This document shows, one piece after another, positions 33,619 through 41,846 of a stretch of DNA of 46,555 nt. The first letter of the stretch is position 1; every line of letters begins with the position of its first letter. The notes under the pieces were generated by a model that was given only the letters and a program-made list of their open reading frames with translations, was not told the DNA's origin and ran no database searches. This stretch comes from Flavobacteriales bacterium. GTDB lineage: Bacteria; Bacteroidota; Bacteroidia; Flavobacteriales_D; Crocinitomicaceae. A program made the position numbers and the translations under genes. The stretch lies in NCBI GenBank assembly GCA_947475095.1, contig CANJLG010000021.1:1-46555 (forward strand), given 5' to 3'.

Positions 33619-34653
33619 CTCTGTCGATTTTTTTCTTGTTAATATCGATATCGCAATAGATCCCATCAATACAGACACTACGATTAATAAGGAAACCAAC
33701 GTTTCAATGTGATAAATCGGGGCAATTAACATTTTTAGGCCAATAAAACTCAAGATAATGGCTAGTCCATATTTTAGTTTTGAAAATAGTTCCATAGAAT
33801 TTGACAGTAGAAAAAATAGCGATCGTAATCCAAGAATGGCAAAGATATTAGATGAATAAAGAATAAAAGGATCATTGGGTGCTATCGCAAAAATAGCTGG
33901 AATGGAATCTACTGCAAAAAGCAAATCAGAAGATTCAACAATGATTAAAACAAGAAATAATTTTGTGCCAAATAGTTTTGACTTTCCTCTAACTACTTTT
34001 CGCTGAAAAAATTTATCACCATCAAAGTTAGTTCTAATGGGAATAAATTTCCTAAATAGCCTTACCATGAGGGAATTACTAAAATTGGCACTTTCCCCAT
34101 CCTCTTTCGAAAAGCCCGATTTAATTCCGGCATAAATAAGAAACAAACCGAATAAGGTCATTACCACATTAATTTTATGAAAGGTATTTGTAGCATAATC
34201 GATTGATTTATCATCCGTATGACCCAAGGAAAAATGCCAATTACCAATTGAAAATTCTGGGAGATAGGTTAAATTTATAAGACCAATACCAGAAAAAATA
34301 AAAATCGCACGAAAGACAATTGCTCCGATAATTCCCCACAACAATATTTTTTGCTGTCGATAACCTTCTATGTTAAAATAAGAAAATATCAATAAAAACA
34401 CAAAAAGATTATCGATAGATAGTGCCTCTTCAATCCAATAAGCCGACTGAAATTGAGCAAATTTTTCAAACCCTTCCATTTGCCAGACAAACAAACTAAA
34501 AAGCATGGCTAAGCCCACCCAAATAGAGGTCCACATTAATGCTTTTTTGAACGCTATTTTGTTTTGTTTCACCTTTGTTAAAAGTCCTAAATCAAAGGCA
34601 AGAATTAAAACAATTAGGACAATAAAAACAATTATAACAATAGGAGAATTCAC
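33610..34653 (-). CDS. TerC family integral membrane protein (Alx-like)
   Basis: The 347-residue protein is mostly hydrophobic helices. It contains the TerC signatures FQSAYWIEEALSIDNLFVFL, where the acidic IEExLSxDNLF helix lies in the membrane, and LIIVESSDLLFAVDSIPAIF with the second acidic set. Known members include Alx of E. coli and MeeF/MeeY-type proteins linked to manganese export; tellurite resistance is the historical name. No ter genes surround it. A promoter-like pair (TTTTG, 22 bases, TATTTTTG) lies upstream. Its C-terminus overlaps edd convergently by 9 bp. A metal-transport role is inferred from the family. Confidence 0.93.
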   Translation of the reverse strand: MNSPIVIIVFIVLIVLILAFDLGLLTKVKQNKIAFKKALMWTSIWVGLAMLFSLFVWQMEGFEKFAQFQSAYWIEEALSIDNLFVFLLIFSYFNIEGYRQQKILLWGIIGAIVFRAIFIFSGIGLINLTYLPEFSIGNWHFSLGHTDDKSIDYATNTFHKINVVMTLFGLFLIYAGIKSGFSKEDGESANFSNSLMVRLFRKFIPIRTNFDGDKFFQRKVVRGKSKLFGTKLFLVLIIVESSDLLFAVDSIPAIFAIAPNDPFILYSSNIFAILGLRSLFFLLSNSMELFSKLKYGLAIILSFIGLKMLIAPIYHIETLVSLLIVVSVLMGSIAISILTRKKSTELE

Positions 34654-34668
34654 GTACTTTATTTATTA

Positions 34669-34702
34669 CAAAAATAATTCGAATTTGAATATCCTTAACA
34701 AA
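34669..34702 (-). promoter_or_regulatory. Candidate promoter of terC
   Basis: Read on the minus strand, TTTTG (34703-34699) and TATTTTTG (34676-34669) are separated by 22 bases. The -7 box ends 15 bases before the ATG at 34653. Confidence 0.5.
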
Positions 34703-34728
34703 AACAATGAATATTATCATACATTTTT

Positions 34729-34736
34729 TACTTTTG
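34729..34736 (+). promoter_or_regulatory. Candidate -7 box (TACTTTTG) of the GNAT gene
   Basis: TACTTTTG matches TAnnTTTG and lies 14 bases before the TTG start at 34751. It falls inside the longer open frame, which argues against the upstream ATG. Confidence 0.5.
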
Positions 34737-34750
34737 CTATAAAAAGCATT

Positions 34751-35212
34751 TTGAATTTTCAGATTAAACATTTTAATGAATTAAGTCTTATTGAATTTCA
34801 CGATTTAATTGCGCTTAGAGTAAAAATATTTGTAGTAGAACAAAACTGCAGCTACCTAGAATTAGATGGTAAAGACAAGATTAGCTACCACGTAATTTGT
34901 CGCAATGGCACAGGTGAAATTATGGCTACCGCAAGGATATTACCGCAAGGAATTAGTTATGAAGAAGTATCTATTGGTCGAGTTGTTACTGATGAAAGTG
35001 TACGAGGCAAGGGAGAAGGCCATATGTTAATGAAGGCATGTATGGATTTTATACGCAAAGAATTTGGTCGAGTGCCTGTGAAAATTTCTGCCCAGAGCCA
35101 TTTAGAAAAATTCTATAATGCACACTTATTTTTTTCAACCGGAAAAGAATACCTAGAAGACGACATTCCTCATATGGAAATGCTATATCTATCGCAAATT
35201 GATTCGCAATAA
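34751..35212 (+). CDS. GNAT acetyltransferase, ElaA-like, with TTG start
   Basis: The conserved part reads LNFQIKHFNELSLIEFHDLI at its start and fits ElaA-type GNAT N-acetyltransferases (about 150 residues). The acetyl-CoA-binding motif is IGRVVTDESVRGKGEGHMLM, followed by KISAQSHLEKFYNAHLFF, which is typical of the family. Family length and the promoter box at 34729 point to the TTG at 34751 as the start, giving 153 residues. An ATG at 34505 would add 82 residues of unlike sequence that lies antisense to terC. No Met occurs between the two. Its substrate is unknown. It converges on fabF with 22 bp between. Confidence 0.85.
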   Translation: MNFQIKHFNELSLIEFHDLIALRVKIFVVEQNCSYLELDGKDKISYHVICRNGTGEIMATARILPQGISYEEVSIGRVVTDESVRGKGEGHMLMKACMDFIRKEFGRVPVKISAQSHLEKFYNAHLFFSTGKEYLEDDIPHMEMLYLSQIDSQ

Positions 35213-35234
35213 AGCAGCCTTCTGTAGAAAGAAC

Positions 35235-36479
35235 TTATGTAAACTTTTTAAAGATAACAGAGGCTATGTGTCCGCCAAAACCAAAGGTATTGCTCATCGC
35301 ATAATTGATAGGATGTTGAATGGCTTTATCGAGAGGAAATTGAAATAAATCCTTAAAATCAGGCTCAATATTTTTTGTATTTATGGTTGGTGGGACAACA
35401 CCCTCTTGAAGCGCTTTAACACAAATAATTGCTTCTATTGCTCCTGCTGCGCCAAGTAAGTGACCTGTCATGGATTTTGTAGCTGAAACGAATAAGGAAT
35501 TCCGTTCACCAAATACTGTTTTTGCAGCTATTAGTTCAGATTGATCTCCCTGAGCCGTTGAAGTGGCATGCATATTTATATAATCAATGTCGTCAGGAGA
35601 TATACCCGCTTCCCTAATTGCTTCATTCATGCCTAAAACAGCCCCTATACCTTCAGGGTGCGTTCCTGTGAGATGATAAGCATCAGCCGCCATACCGCCA
35701 CCAACTACTTCGCATAAAATGTTTGCACCTCTTTTTACCGCATGTTCATATTCCTCTAAAATTAATGCCCCGGCGCCCTCCCCCATTACAAAACCATCAC
35801 GGGAGATATCGAAAGGCCTTGAAGCTGTTTCAGGATCATCATTTCTAAGTGACAAAGCCCGTGCAGAAGAAAATCCACCAATAGATGCTTGCGTTATAGC
35901 TGCTTCTGATCCACCAGTAATTATCATTTCTGCTTTCCCCCAGGAAATGTAATTAAATGCCTCAATAATGGCCGTATTAGATGTTGCACAAGCGGATACA
36001 GGGCAAAAATTAACGCCTCTTAATCCATATTTAATGGAAATTATTCCGGAGGCAATATCGACTAAAATTCTTGGGATAAAATATGGTGGGAAACGTGGAG
36101 TACCATCACCGCTGCAAAATTCCATCATTTCATCTTGAAACGTTTGAATTCCACCGTTTCCAGATCCCCAAATCACACCAATTCGATCTTTGTTTAATTG
36201 TTCGAAATCAATTCCTGCATTTTTAACAGCTTCATCAACCGCCACTAAAGCATATTGAGAAAAGAGGTCGTATTTTCTATTTTCTTTAGGATCGAAAAAA
36301 TCACTTGCGTTATACCCTTTCAATTCACAAGCAAAATGCACCCTAAATTTTGAGGTATCAAACTTAGTAATGGCTGCAGCTCCACTTTTTCCATTAATAA
36401 CGGACGACCAAAAAGTAGGGACATTGTTACCAATTGGTGTCAATGCGCCAATCCCAGTAATTACAACTCTTCTTTTCAC
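35235..36479 (-). CDS. fabF: Beta-ketoacyl-ACP synthase II
   Basis: FabF condenses malonyl-ACP with acyl-ACP to lengthen fatty acids. The 414-residue thiolase-fold protein has Cys164 (VSACATSNTA), His304 (INMHATSTAQGD) and His340 (SMTGHLLGAAGA), with Lys335 in SATKSM, the full KAS I/II catalytic set. It begins with the usual KRRVVITGIGALTPIGNNVP and ends with SNTFGFGGHIASVIF. The length is standard. It lacks acpP/fabD neighbours, so it may be a second KAS II copy besides one in the main fatty acid cluster; this cannot be decided here. It overlaps the upstream S41 peptidase gene by 4 bp (ATGA). Confidence 0.94.
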   Translation of the reverse strand: MKRRVVITGIGALTPIGNNVPTFWSSVINGKSGAAAITKFDTSKFRVHFACELKGYNASDFFDPKENRKYDLFSQYALVAVDEAVKNAGIDFEQLNKDRIGVIWGSGNGGIQTFQDEMMEFCSGDGTPRFPPYFIPRILVDIASGIISIKYGLRGVNFCPVSACATSNTAIIEAFNYISWGKAEMIITGGSEAAITQASIGGFSSARALSLRNDDPETASRPFDISRDGFVMGEGAGALILEEYEHAVKRGANILCEVVGGGMAADAYHLTGTHPEGIGAVLGMNEAIREAGISPDDIDYINMHATSTAQGDQSELIAAKTVFGERNSLFVSATKSMTGHLLGAAGAIEAIICVKALQEGVVPPTINTKNIEPDFKDLFQFPLDKAIQHPINYAMSNTFGFGGHIASVIFKKFT

Positions 36480-38068
36480 TGATCTAAATTAAACGTATTG
36501 TATTTTTTGAGTTTGTATACTTCTAATGCTTTTTGAAGTGCCTCATTAAAATCATTAAAGATTTGATAAGATTCACTGCTCGTCCATAAGTCCTGTGCAA
36601 TATTGGCTCGAATACGCATTTGCAACATCTTTTTACTAATTAAATATTCTTTCTCATTAAAAATTAATTCAGGAGCTTCTTTTTTCACAAAGGCAAAGAA
36701 ATCTGCCATAAAAGCATCATCACATGTAAAATTTTTGATAAACATGGAAAAATTAGGATATATAGATTTTAAGGTAGCCCTGTTTTTATTTATGTACGTT
36801 ATCACATAGTTATTGATGTATCCACCTCGAACTAGATCACCAAAATAATCGGTAATATCAGAAGTGTCAAGAGCAACGAAAATATCAGGCATGATTCCAC
36901 CGCCACCATAAACAGTGCGCTTTGTTTTAAGAGTCAAAAACTTTAGTGAATCGGGAAACTTTATAGAATCAGCATTCTGAAACTCGCCATTTAGATAACG
37001 TTGTGTTAAGTCATTCTTATATTCTTTTGTATCTTCATAAGGCTTTTGAATAAATCGTCCTGTTGGCGTATAATAACGAGCAATGGTAATTCTGATTTCA
37101 CTTCCATCAGATAGTGGAATTGGTCGTTGAACCAATCCTTTTCCAAAAGTACGACGACCAACAATTAATCCTCTATCCCAATCCTGAATAGCACCTGAAA
37201 AAATCTCACTAGCTGAAGCCGAATATTCATCGGTCAGAACAATAAGTCCTCCTTCTTCCCATAAGCCTTTCTTACCGGCCCTCAGGTTACTTCGTGGTTG
37301 AGATCTACCCTCAGAATACACAATTAATTTATCACCGGAAAGAAATTCGTCCACCAAACGATGCGCTGCATCTAATAGGCCACCACCATTTCCCTGAAGA
37401 TCAAAAATTAATTGTTTCATCCCTTTAGATTTTAAGTCCTTTAAACTATTTTGAACTTCCTCAACAGTAGTCCTAGAAAAACTATTCAACTTAATATATC
37501 CGATTTCGGAAGTAATCATATAGGACGCATCGACGGAGAAAACAGGAATTTTATCCCTAATTATATTAAATTTTATGGGTTCAGCAACATTTTTTCGTAA
37601 AACTACAATACTAACCTTAGATCCTAAGGCGCCCATCAACTTAGAGCGAACATCATTATTTTTTATACCTACTCCAGCAATATTAATGGCATCAACCATT
37701 ACAATTTGATCACCAGCAAGCACGCCTAATTTTTCAGATGGACCTCCAGGAATAGTAGCTACAACCATTAGTGTATCTTTAACAATCTGAAATCGAATTC
37801 CTACACCAACAAAACTTCCATTTATTTGAGTTTGTGCATCATCGGCATCCTCAGCGGGAATATACGTTGAGTGTGGATCAAGCTTTTCAAGCATTGCGAC
37901 GATAGCAGACTCAGTGAGTTCATTCGCATTAACTGGATCAACATAAAGTTGCTCGATATAATTAATTACTTCTTCAAATTTAAAAGAGGTACTTACTTTA
38001 TTAGGATCAATTTGACTAAAAAGCAAAAATGAAGAAAAGAAGGAAATGAGAAATAAAGTGAATTTCAT
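36476..38068 (-). CDS. S41 family C-terminal processing peptidase
   Basis: The 530-residue exported protein has a short signal peptide (to about residue 19). A helical N-terminal region follows, then a PDZ domain (about 85-170, GVGIRFQIVKDTLMVVAT and LGVLAGDQIVMVD) and the S41 protease core. The core contains DEYSASASEIFSGAIQDW with the nucleophile Ser and GRRTFGKGLVQRP with the general-base Lys. A C-terminal extension of about 150 residues is helical. Such Ctp/Prc-type proteases trim or degrade periplasmic proteins. The gene starts with a candidate TATTTTTG box upstream and overlaps fabF by 4 bp, though the two functions are unrelated. Confidence 0.94.
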   Translation of the reverse strand: MKFTLFLISFFSSFLLFSQIDPNKVSTSFKFEEVINYIEQLYVDPVNANELTESAIVAMLEKLDPHSTYIPAEDADDAQTQINGSFVGVGIRFQIVKDTLMVVATIPGGPSEKLGVLAGDQIVMVDAINIAGVGIKNNDVRSKLMGALGSKVSIVVLRKNVAEPIKFNIIRDKIPVFSVDASYMITSEIGYIKLNSFSRTTVEEVQNSLKDLKSKGMKQLIFDLQGNGGGLLDAAHRLVDEFLSGDKLIVYSEGRSQPRSNLRAGKKGLWEEGGLIVLTDEYSASASEIFSGAIQDWDRGLIVGRRTFGKGLVQRPIPLSDGSEIRITIARYYTPTGRFIQKPYEDTKEYKNDLTQRYLNGEFQNADSIKFPDSLKFLTLKTKRTVYGGGGIMPDIFVALDTSDITDYFGDLVRGGYINNYVITYINKNRATLKSIYPNFSMFIKNFTCDDAFMADFFAFVKKEAPELIFNEKEYLISKKMLQMRIRANIAQDLWTSSESYQIFNDFNEALQKALEVYKLKKYNTFNLDQ

Positions 38069-38097
38069 AGTTAAATTTTGAATTTAAACGTGTCGAA

Positions 38098-38105
38098 CAA
38101 AAATA
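38098..38105 (-). promoter_or_regulatory. Candidate -7 box (TATTTTTG) of the S41 peptidase-fabF unit
   Basis: On the minus strand TATTTTTG matches TAnnTTTG and lies 29 bases before the ATG at 38068. No clear -33 TTG is seen at the right distance. Confidence 0.4.
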
Positions 38106-38243
38106 GTAACAGAAGTTCTAATAACTCTATTAATTATCGGAAAGATTTAATAAAATGATAAATAAATGAGTTATGGAAAATAGATTTTTACGATTAGGTC
38201 AATTGATTATCATTATTTTTCAAAATGAATTATACTTTTATAG

Positions 38244-38251
38244 TAATTTTG
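38244..38251 (+). promoter_or_regulatory. Candidate -7 box (TAATTTTG) of murB
   Basis: TAATTTTG matches TAnnTTTG and is only four bases upstream of the murB ATG, the same spacing as at the DUF4159 gene. Transcription would begin at or next to the start codon. A -33 element is not obvious. Confidence 0.5.
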
Positions 38252-38255
38252 AAAA

Positions 38256-39266
38256 ATGATTGAGAAAAATATTTCTTTAAAAGCATTTAACACCTTCGGA
38301 TTTGATGAGGTGGCAGAAGAGTTTACGCGCTTTGATTCTAGCGAAAAATTGGCTGCTATTTTAGAAGACAATAAGAATAAATCCTTATTTATTCTCGGAG
38401 GAGGTAGTAATATTCTTCTAACTAAAAAGTTGGAATGCCTAGTATTAAAAAATGAAATCAAAGGCATTAAACTTATCGAGGACGGTGATGATTTTGTAGT
38501 AGTAGAATCAGGTGCAGGAGAGGTATGGCATGACTTTGTTCTTCATTGCATAAGCAAAAATTGGTCAGGAGTTGAAAATTTAAGTCTAATACCAGGAAGT
38601 GTTGGAGCAAGTCCGATGCAAAATATTGGCGCTTACGGCGTAGAAATAAAAGATGTATTCGCCTACCTACTCGCCTATAATATCGCTAGCGGTAAGATGG
38701 AGAAATTTAATGCCGAAGAATGTAAATTTGGTTATCGAGAAAGTGCATTTAAGCAAACATTAAAAGGCCTATACGTGATTTGTCATGTTGCTTTTAGACT
38801 CTCCAAAAAAGCATTAAAAAACACAACTTACGGCGCTATTGAAGATGAATTAAAAAATATGGGCATTGCAGATCCAAGCATTCAAGACATTAGTAATGCG
38901 GTCATTTCCATTCGGAAATCAAAATTACCAGACCCCGCGGTTATTGGAAATGCTGGTAGTTTTTTTAAAAACCCAATTGTTTCAGAAGAACTTGTTAATC
39001 AATTAAAAGAAAGTTTTCCCAATATCCCAAACTATCCAAGTACGGATGGCATGAAAAAATTAGCGGCAGGTTGGCTCATAGAACAAGCAGGATGGAAAGG
39101 TAAGAATTTTGGAAATTATGGTGTACATGAGAAACAAGCATTGGTGCTCGTCAATTATGGTGGTAGCACAGGAAAAGAAGTTTATGATCTTTCAACAGAA
39201 ATTATTCGAGATATTAAAAATAAATTTAATGTTGTTTTAGAACGAGAGGTAAACATAATCGATTAA
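38256..39266 (+). CDS. murB: UDP-N-acetylmuramate dehydrogenase
   Basis: MurB reduces UDP-N-acetylglucosamine enolpyruvate to UDP-MurNAc with NADPH and FAD, in the cytosolic stage of peptidoglycan synthesis. The 336-residue protein begins NISLKAFNTFGFDEVAEEFT. It has the FAD-binding FILGGGSNILLTKKL, LSLIPGSVGASPMQNIGAYG, GYRESAFKQTLKG with the catalytic-site Arg, NAGSFFKNPIV with the catalytic Ser, and a C-terminal GVHEKQALVLVN with Glu. These features and the length fit the E. coli-like type I enzyme. It stands alone, converging on the LolA-like gene with 11 bp between. Confidence 0.97.
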   Translation: MIEKNISLKAFNTFGFDEVAEEFTRFDSSEKLAAILEDNKNKSLFILGGGSNILLTKKLECLVLKNEIKGIKLIEDGDDFVVVESGAGEVWHDFVLHCISKNWSGVENLSLIPGSVGASPMQNIGAYGVEIKDVFAYLLAYNIASGKMEKFNAEECKFGYRESAFKQTLKGLYVICHVAFRLSKKALKNTTYGAIEDELKNMGIADPSIQDISNAVISIRKSKLPDPAVIGNAGSFFKNPIVSEELVNQLKESFPNIPNYPSTDGMKKLAAGWLIEQAGWKGKNFGNYGVHEKQALVLVNYGGSTGKEVYDLSTEIIRDIKNKFNVVLEREVNIID

Positions 39267-39277
39267 ACCTCAAAAAA

Positions 39278-39958
39278 TTAATTTTTCGTTTTGAAAAACT
39301 GATCATTTATCCCTTTGTTAATCGAATAACTACTTAATTTAATGGTGATTGTTCCTGTTTTTTTTTGTGTTGAATTCGTATTACTCTGATTAACATTCAC
39401 ACTTACACTTTTAGGCATTTTAAATTTCTTAACATCAACAGTAAAGATAATTTGATCGGGCAAACCATAGGCTACCTGGGCAGCATATTGATAATCTATG
39501 GTAACACTACCGCTACCTCTTGTTGTTAGGTCTGTTTTTATAATTAGTTTGCGCTTAGTATCAATCCATAATTTTGCTAAAACTATATCACTATTTTCCA
39601 CAATTGGGATTACAGTAACCATATTAGTAAGGATTCCATTCAAGACTTTCGTGCCACCATCGACGCACACATACGTACCTTTTTTAGAAAGAAAAGTAGA
39701 GACATCAGTAAATCCTTGTTTAGGTAAAATCGCAATTCCTTTAGAAACTACTTTAAACTTATCTTTCTGCTTGAAATAGATAGTCGCATTGACTGGCAAA
39801 ATTTTAATCATTGGAATATCTGCCTTGATATTGGCTGTTACTGAATAATCTTTGACAAGATTAATCTTAGTAAGCAATTGCGCTATTATTTGATCAGGAG
39901 TTTGACCAAGACTTAAAAATGAAAAGAATAAGAAAGAAATAATTAGGAAATTTTTCAT
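39278..39958 (-). CDS. LolA-like periplasmic outer-membrane lipoprotein carrier family protein
   Basis: The start is set at 39958, where ATGA overlaps the stop of the upstream permease gene and the protein begins with a clear signal peptide (MKNFLIISFLFFSFLSLGQ); a longer frame to 40045 lies inside the permease gene. The 226-residue product continues PDQIIAQLLTKINLVKDYSV and has a beta-rich body with TIYFKQKDKFKVVSKGIAIL and KLWIDTKRKLIIKTDLTTR. This resembles LolA/LolB-fold or outer-membrane lipoprotein-sorting proteins, which bind acyl chains. It lacks a lipobox. It is the last of three translationally coupled genes with an ABC-2 exporter, so it may accept or deliver a lipid-like substrate at the periplasmic side. 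Confidence 0.78.
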   Translation of the reverse strand: MKNFLIISFLFFSFLSLGQTPDQIIAQLLTKINLVKDYSVTANIKADIPMIKILPVNATIYFKQKDKFKVVSKGIAILPKQGFTDVSTFLSKKGTYVCVDGGTKVLNGILTNMVTVIPIVENSDIVLAKLWIDTKRKLIIKTDLTTRGSGSVTIDYQYAAQVAYGLPDQIIFTVDVKKFKMPKSVSVNVNQSNTNSTQKKTGTITIKLSSYSINKGINDQFFKTKN

Positions 39959-40797
39959 GATGTAATGTCTTTTTTGTTGAATTTTAAAACTGCGATTACC
40001 ACGAATAGAATATTGTGAACGATTAGAATCAGGATCGATTGCCAAATATCTTTCAGGTTGATTGGATCCTCAAAGAAACTTCTCCAAGAAGCCATGTGCG
40101 TCGTAAATAAAAATTTCTTGATTGAATCAAAAACGGTAACATCTAAGGAACCGATAATGGTAAAAAGAATAATGATTCCCATGGTTGTGACAATAGGGCC
40201 AATAGAATTTTCTGCGAAAGCAGATAGACAGATTGAAAGGGAAGATACGGTTAATAAGGCTAAGTAAGCCACAATAAAACTACAGCCATAGCGCCAAAAA
40301 ATATCAGATTCCTGAAGAATAACCAAACCGTTACTGTTTAATACAATCATATCACCAGATCCAAACATCCATTTTACAACAACTAGGGCAAGAAAAGCTA
40401 ACCAAATTGTTAAAATCAAGGTGTAAACCGCACCTGCAATAAACTTTGACAACACAATTTTTGTACGTGATATTGGCTTTGTAGCTAGCATTCGAATGGT
40501 GCCCATGGCTGCTTCACCAGAAATAAGATCACCAGTTACCAAGGCAACGAGCAAGGGAATATGCACAATCAACATTTGAAGAATGATGAATGCAATTAAG
40601 TTACCATTTAAAATATTTCCATTGAAGGAAAGAGTTTGCTCAAAAGAAGAGGTTACAAAAGAAATATAAGAGGATCCATCCGCTTTCATTGCGAATAAAA
40701 TCACCAAAATTAAGGCAGTCAATACAGCCAGGCCAATATAGCTTCTTGGCTTAGCAATGATTTTAATGAATTCGTTGTACGTATTTTTTAATAACAT
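39955..40797 (-). CDS. ABC-2 type transporter permease
   Basis: The 280-residue membrane protein has six predicted hydrophobic helices: one at about 18-36, one pair around the LIAFIILQMLIVHIPLLVALV segment, and the rest spread to the C-terminus, as in ABC-2 (NatB/YhaP-like) permeases. The cytosolic motif ISGEAAMGTIRMLATKPISR after helix 2 is characteristic of the family. The start codon overlaps the stop of the ATPase gene by one base (TAATG), and its own stop overlaps the start of the LolA-like gene by 4 bp. The transporter probably exports; its substrate is not shown by the sequence. Confidence 0.92.
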   Translation of the reverse strand: MLLKNTYNEFIKIIAKPRSYIGLAVLTALILVILFAMKADGSSYISFVTSSFEQTLSFNGNILNGNLIAFIILQMLIVHIPLLVALVTGDLISGEAAMGTIRMLATKPISRTKIVLSKFIAGAVYTLILTIWLAFLALVVVKWMFGSGDMIVLNSNGLVILQESDIFWRYGCSFIVAYLALLTVSSLSICLSAFAENSIGPIVTTMGIIILFTIIGSLDVTVFDSIKKFLFTTHMASWRSFFEDPINLKDIWQSILILIVHNILFVVIAVLKFNKKDITS

Positions 40798-41708
40798 TAT
40801 TCCTGTATGATTTTCATGAAAAAGTCTTCTAGTTTGCGTTTTGGCTCCAATGAATGTATTTCAAATCCTTTGTTAACTAATAAATAATTGATTTTAGGAA
40901 CCAACTCTTTTTCTAATGCAATTTCTATGGTTGAACCATACAAATGTTTTACTTTCAAGGTAGGATATTCCATTCCAATCACCTTAATGGCATTTTCAGC
41001 ATCACTCAATTCTATTTGAAGTAATAATTCCTGCTCATTGACTAGCGATTCAACCGAACCTTCAATAACAGATTTACCTTTATTGATAATTACCATTCGA
41101 TTGGCAATAATTTCGATCTCAGATAACTGATGAGAAGAAAGAACGACTGTTTTATTTTGCTCTGTTTTTAAGCGAAGAATTAAATTTCGAACTTCAATGA
41201 TGCCTTGAGGATCTAGTCCTGTGGTTGGTTCATCGAGAATAATAAGATCTGGTTTGTGCAATAGCGTCTGTGCGATACCTAAGCGTTGCTTCATTCCATG
41301 AGAAAAGCCTTTAACTTTGTCTTTTCCACGACCGTCTAAGCCAACAAATTCTAACATTTCTTGAATATCTTTTTTGGTACTATCACTTCCCGATATTCGT
41401 GCAAAGATTTCAAGATTTTTTTCGGCAGATAAATACCTGTAAAAATCGGGTTTTTCAATAATACAGCCAATGTTATTTAAAATTTGACTGCGATGACTCG
41501 CAAGTTGCTTTCCAAAAATAGCAATTGAGCCTGCATTTGGTGAAATCAAGGATAAAAGACAACGGATGGTGGTACTTTTTCCGGCACCATTGGGACCTAG
41601 GAAACCAAAAACATCTCCTTTATTAACCGTAAACGAAACATCTTTTACTGCTTCAAAATTTCCAAATTTTTTAGAAAGATGCTTTACTTCAATTATTGGT
41701 TCGTTCAT
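40797..41708 (-). CDS. ABC transporter ATP-binding protein
   Basis: The 303-residue protein has Walker A GFLGPNGAGKSTTIRCL, the signature FSHGMKQRLGIAQ, Walker B DLIILDEPTTGLDPQG and the switch His in VVLSSHQLSEIE. The additional C-terminal region (about 215-303) is typical of ABC-2 exporter ATPases of the DrrA/NatA/CcmA class. It leads the three-gene unit with the permease and the LolA-like protein. Such pairs export drugs, Na ions, lipids or polysaccharides in different cases. The two other genes of the unit suggest lipid or lipoprotein handling, but that is inference. Confidence 0.95.
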   Translation of the reverse strand: MNEPIIEVKHLSKKFGNFEAVKDVSFTVNKGDVFGFLGPNGAGKSTTIRCLLSLISPNAGSIAIFGKQLASHRSQILNNIGCIIEKPDFYRYLSAEKNLEIFARISGSDSTKKDIQEMLEFVGLDGRGKDKVKGFSHGMKQRLGIAQTLLHKPDLIILDEPTTGLDPQGIIEVRNLILRLKTEQNKTVVLSSHQLSEIEIIANRMVIINKGKSVIEGSVESLVNEQELLLQIELSDAENAIKVIGMEYPTLKVKHLYGSTIEIALEKELVPKINYLLVNKGFEIHSLEPKRKLEDFFMKIIQE

Positions 41709-41829
41709 TAGAGAATCTTAAAAAGTAAAATTACAACAAATTAAGGATGGAGTTGTTTCCCAGATGCATTGTATTTAAAATAAATTCGAAAAAGAAAAAG
41801 ATATAGATGGCGCATGTAATTTAAACAAA

Positions 41830-41837
41830 TACCTTTG
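41830..41837 (+). promoter_or_regulatory. Candidate -7 box (TACCTTTG) of the MFS gene
   Basis: TACCTTTG matches TAnnTTTG. It lies nine bases before the ATG at 41847 and spans the TTG at 41835, so that TTG is not a likely start. Confidence 0.5.
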
Positions 41838-41846
41838 CAAGCCTTT

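Noticed and set aside
39959..40045. Extended start for the LolA-like gene
   Set aside because: The extra residues lie inside the permease gene and remove the signal peptide from the N-terminus.
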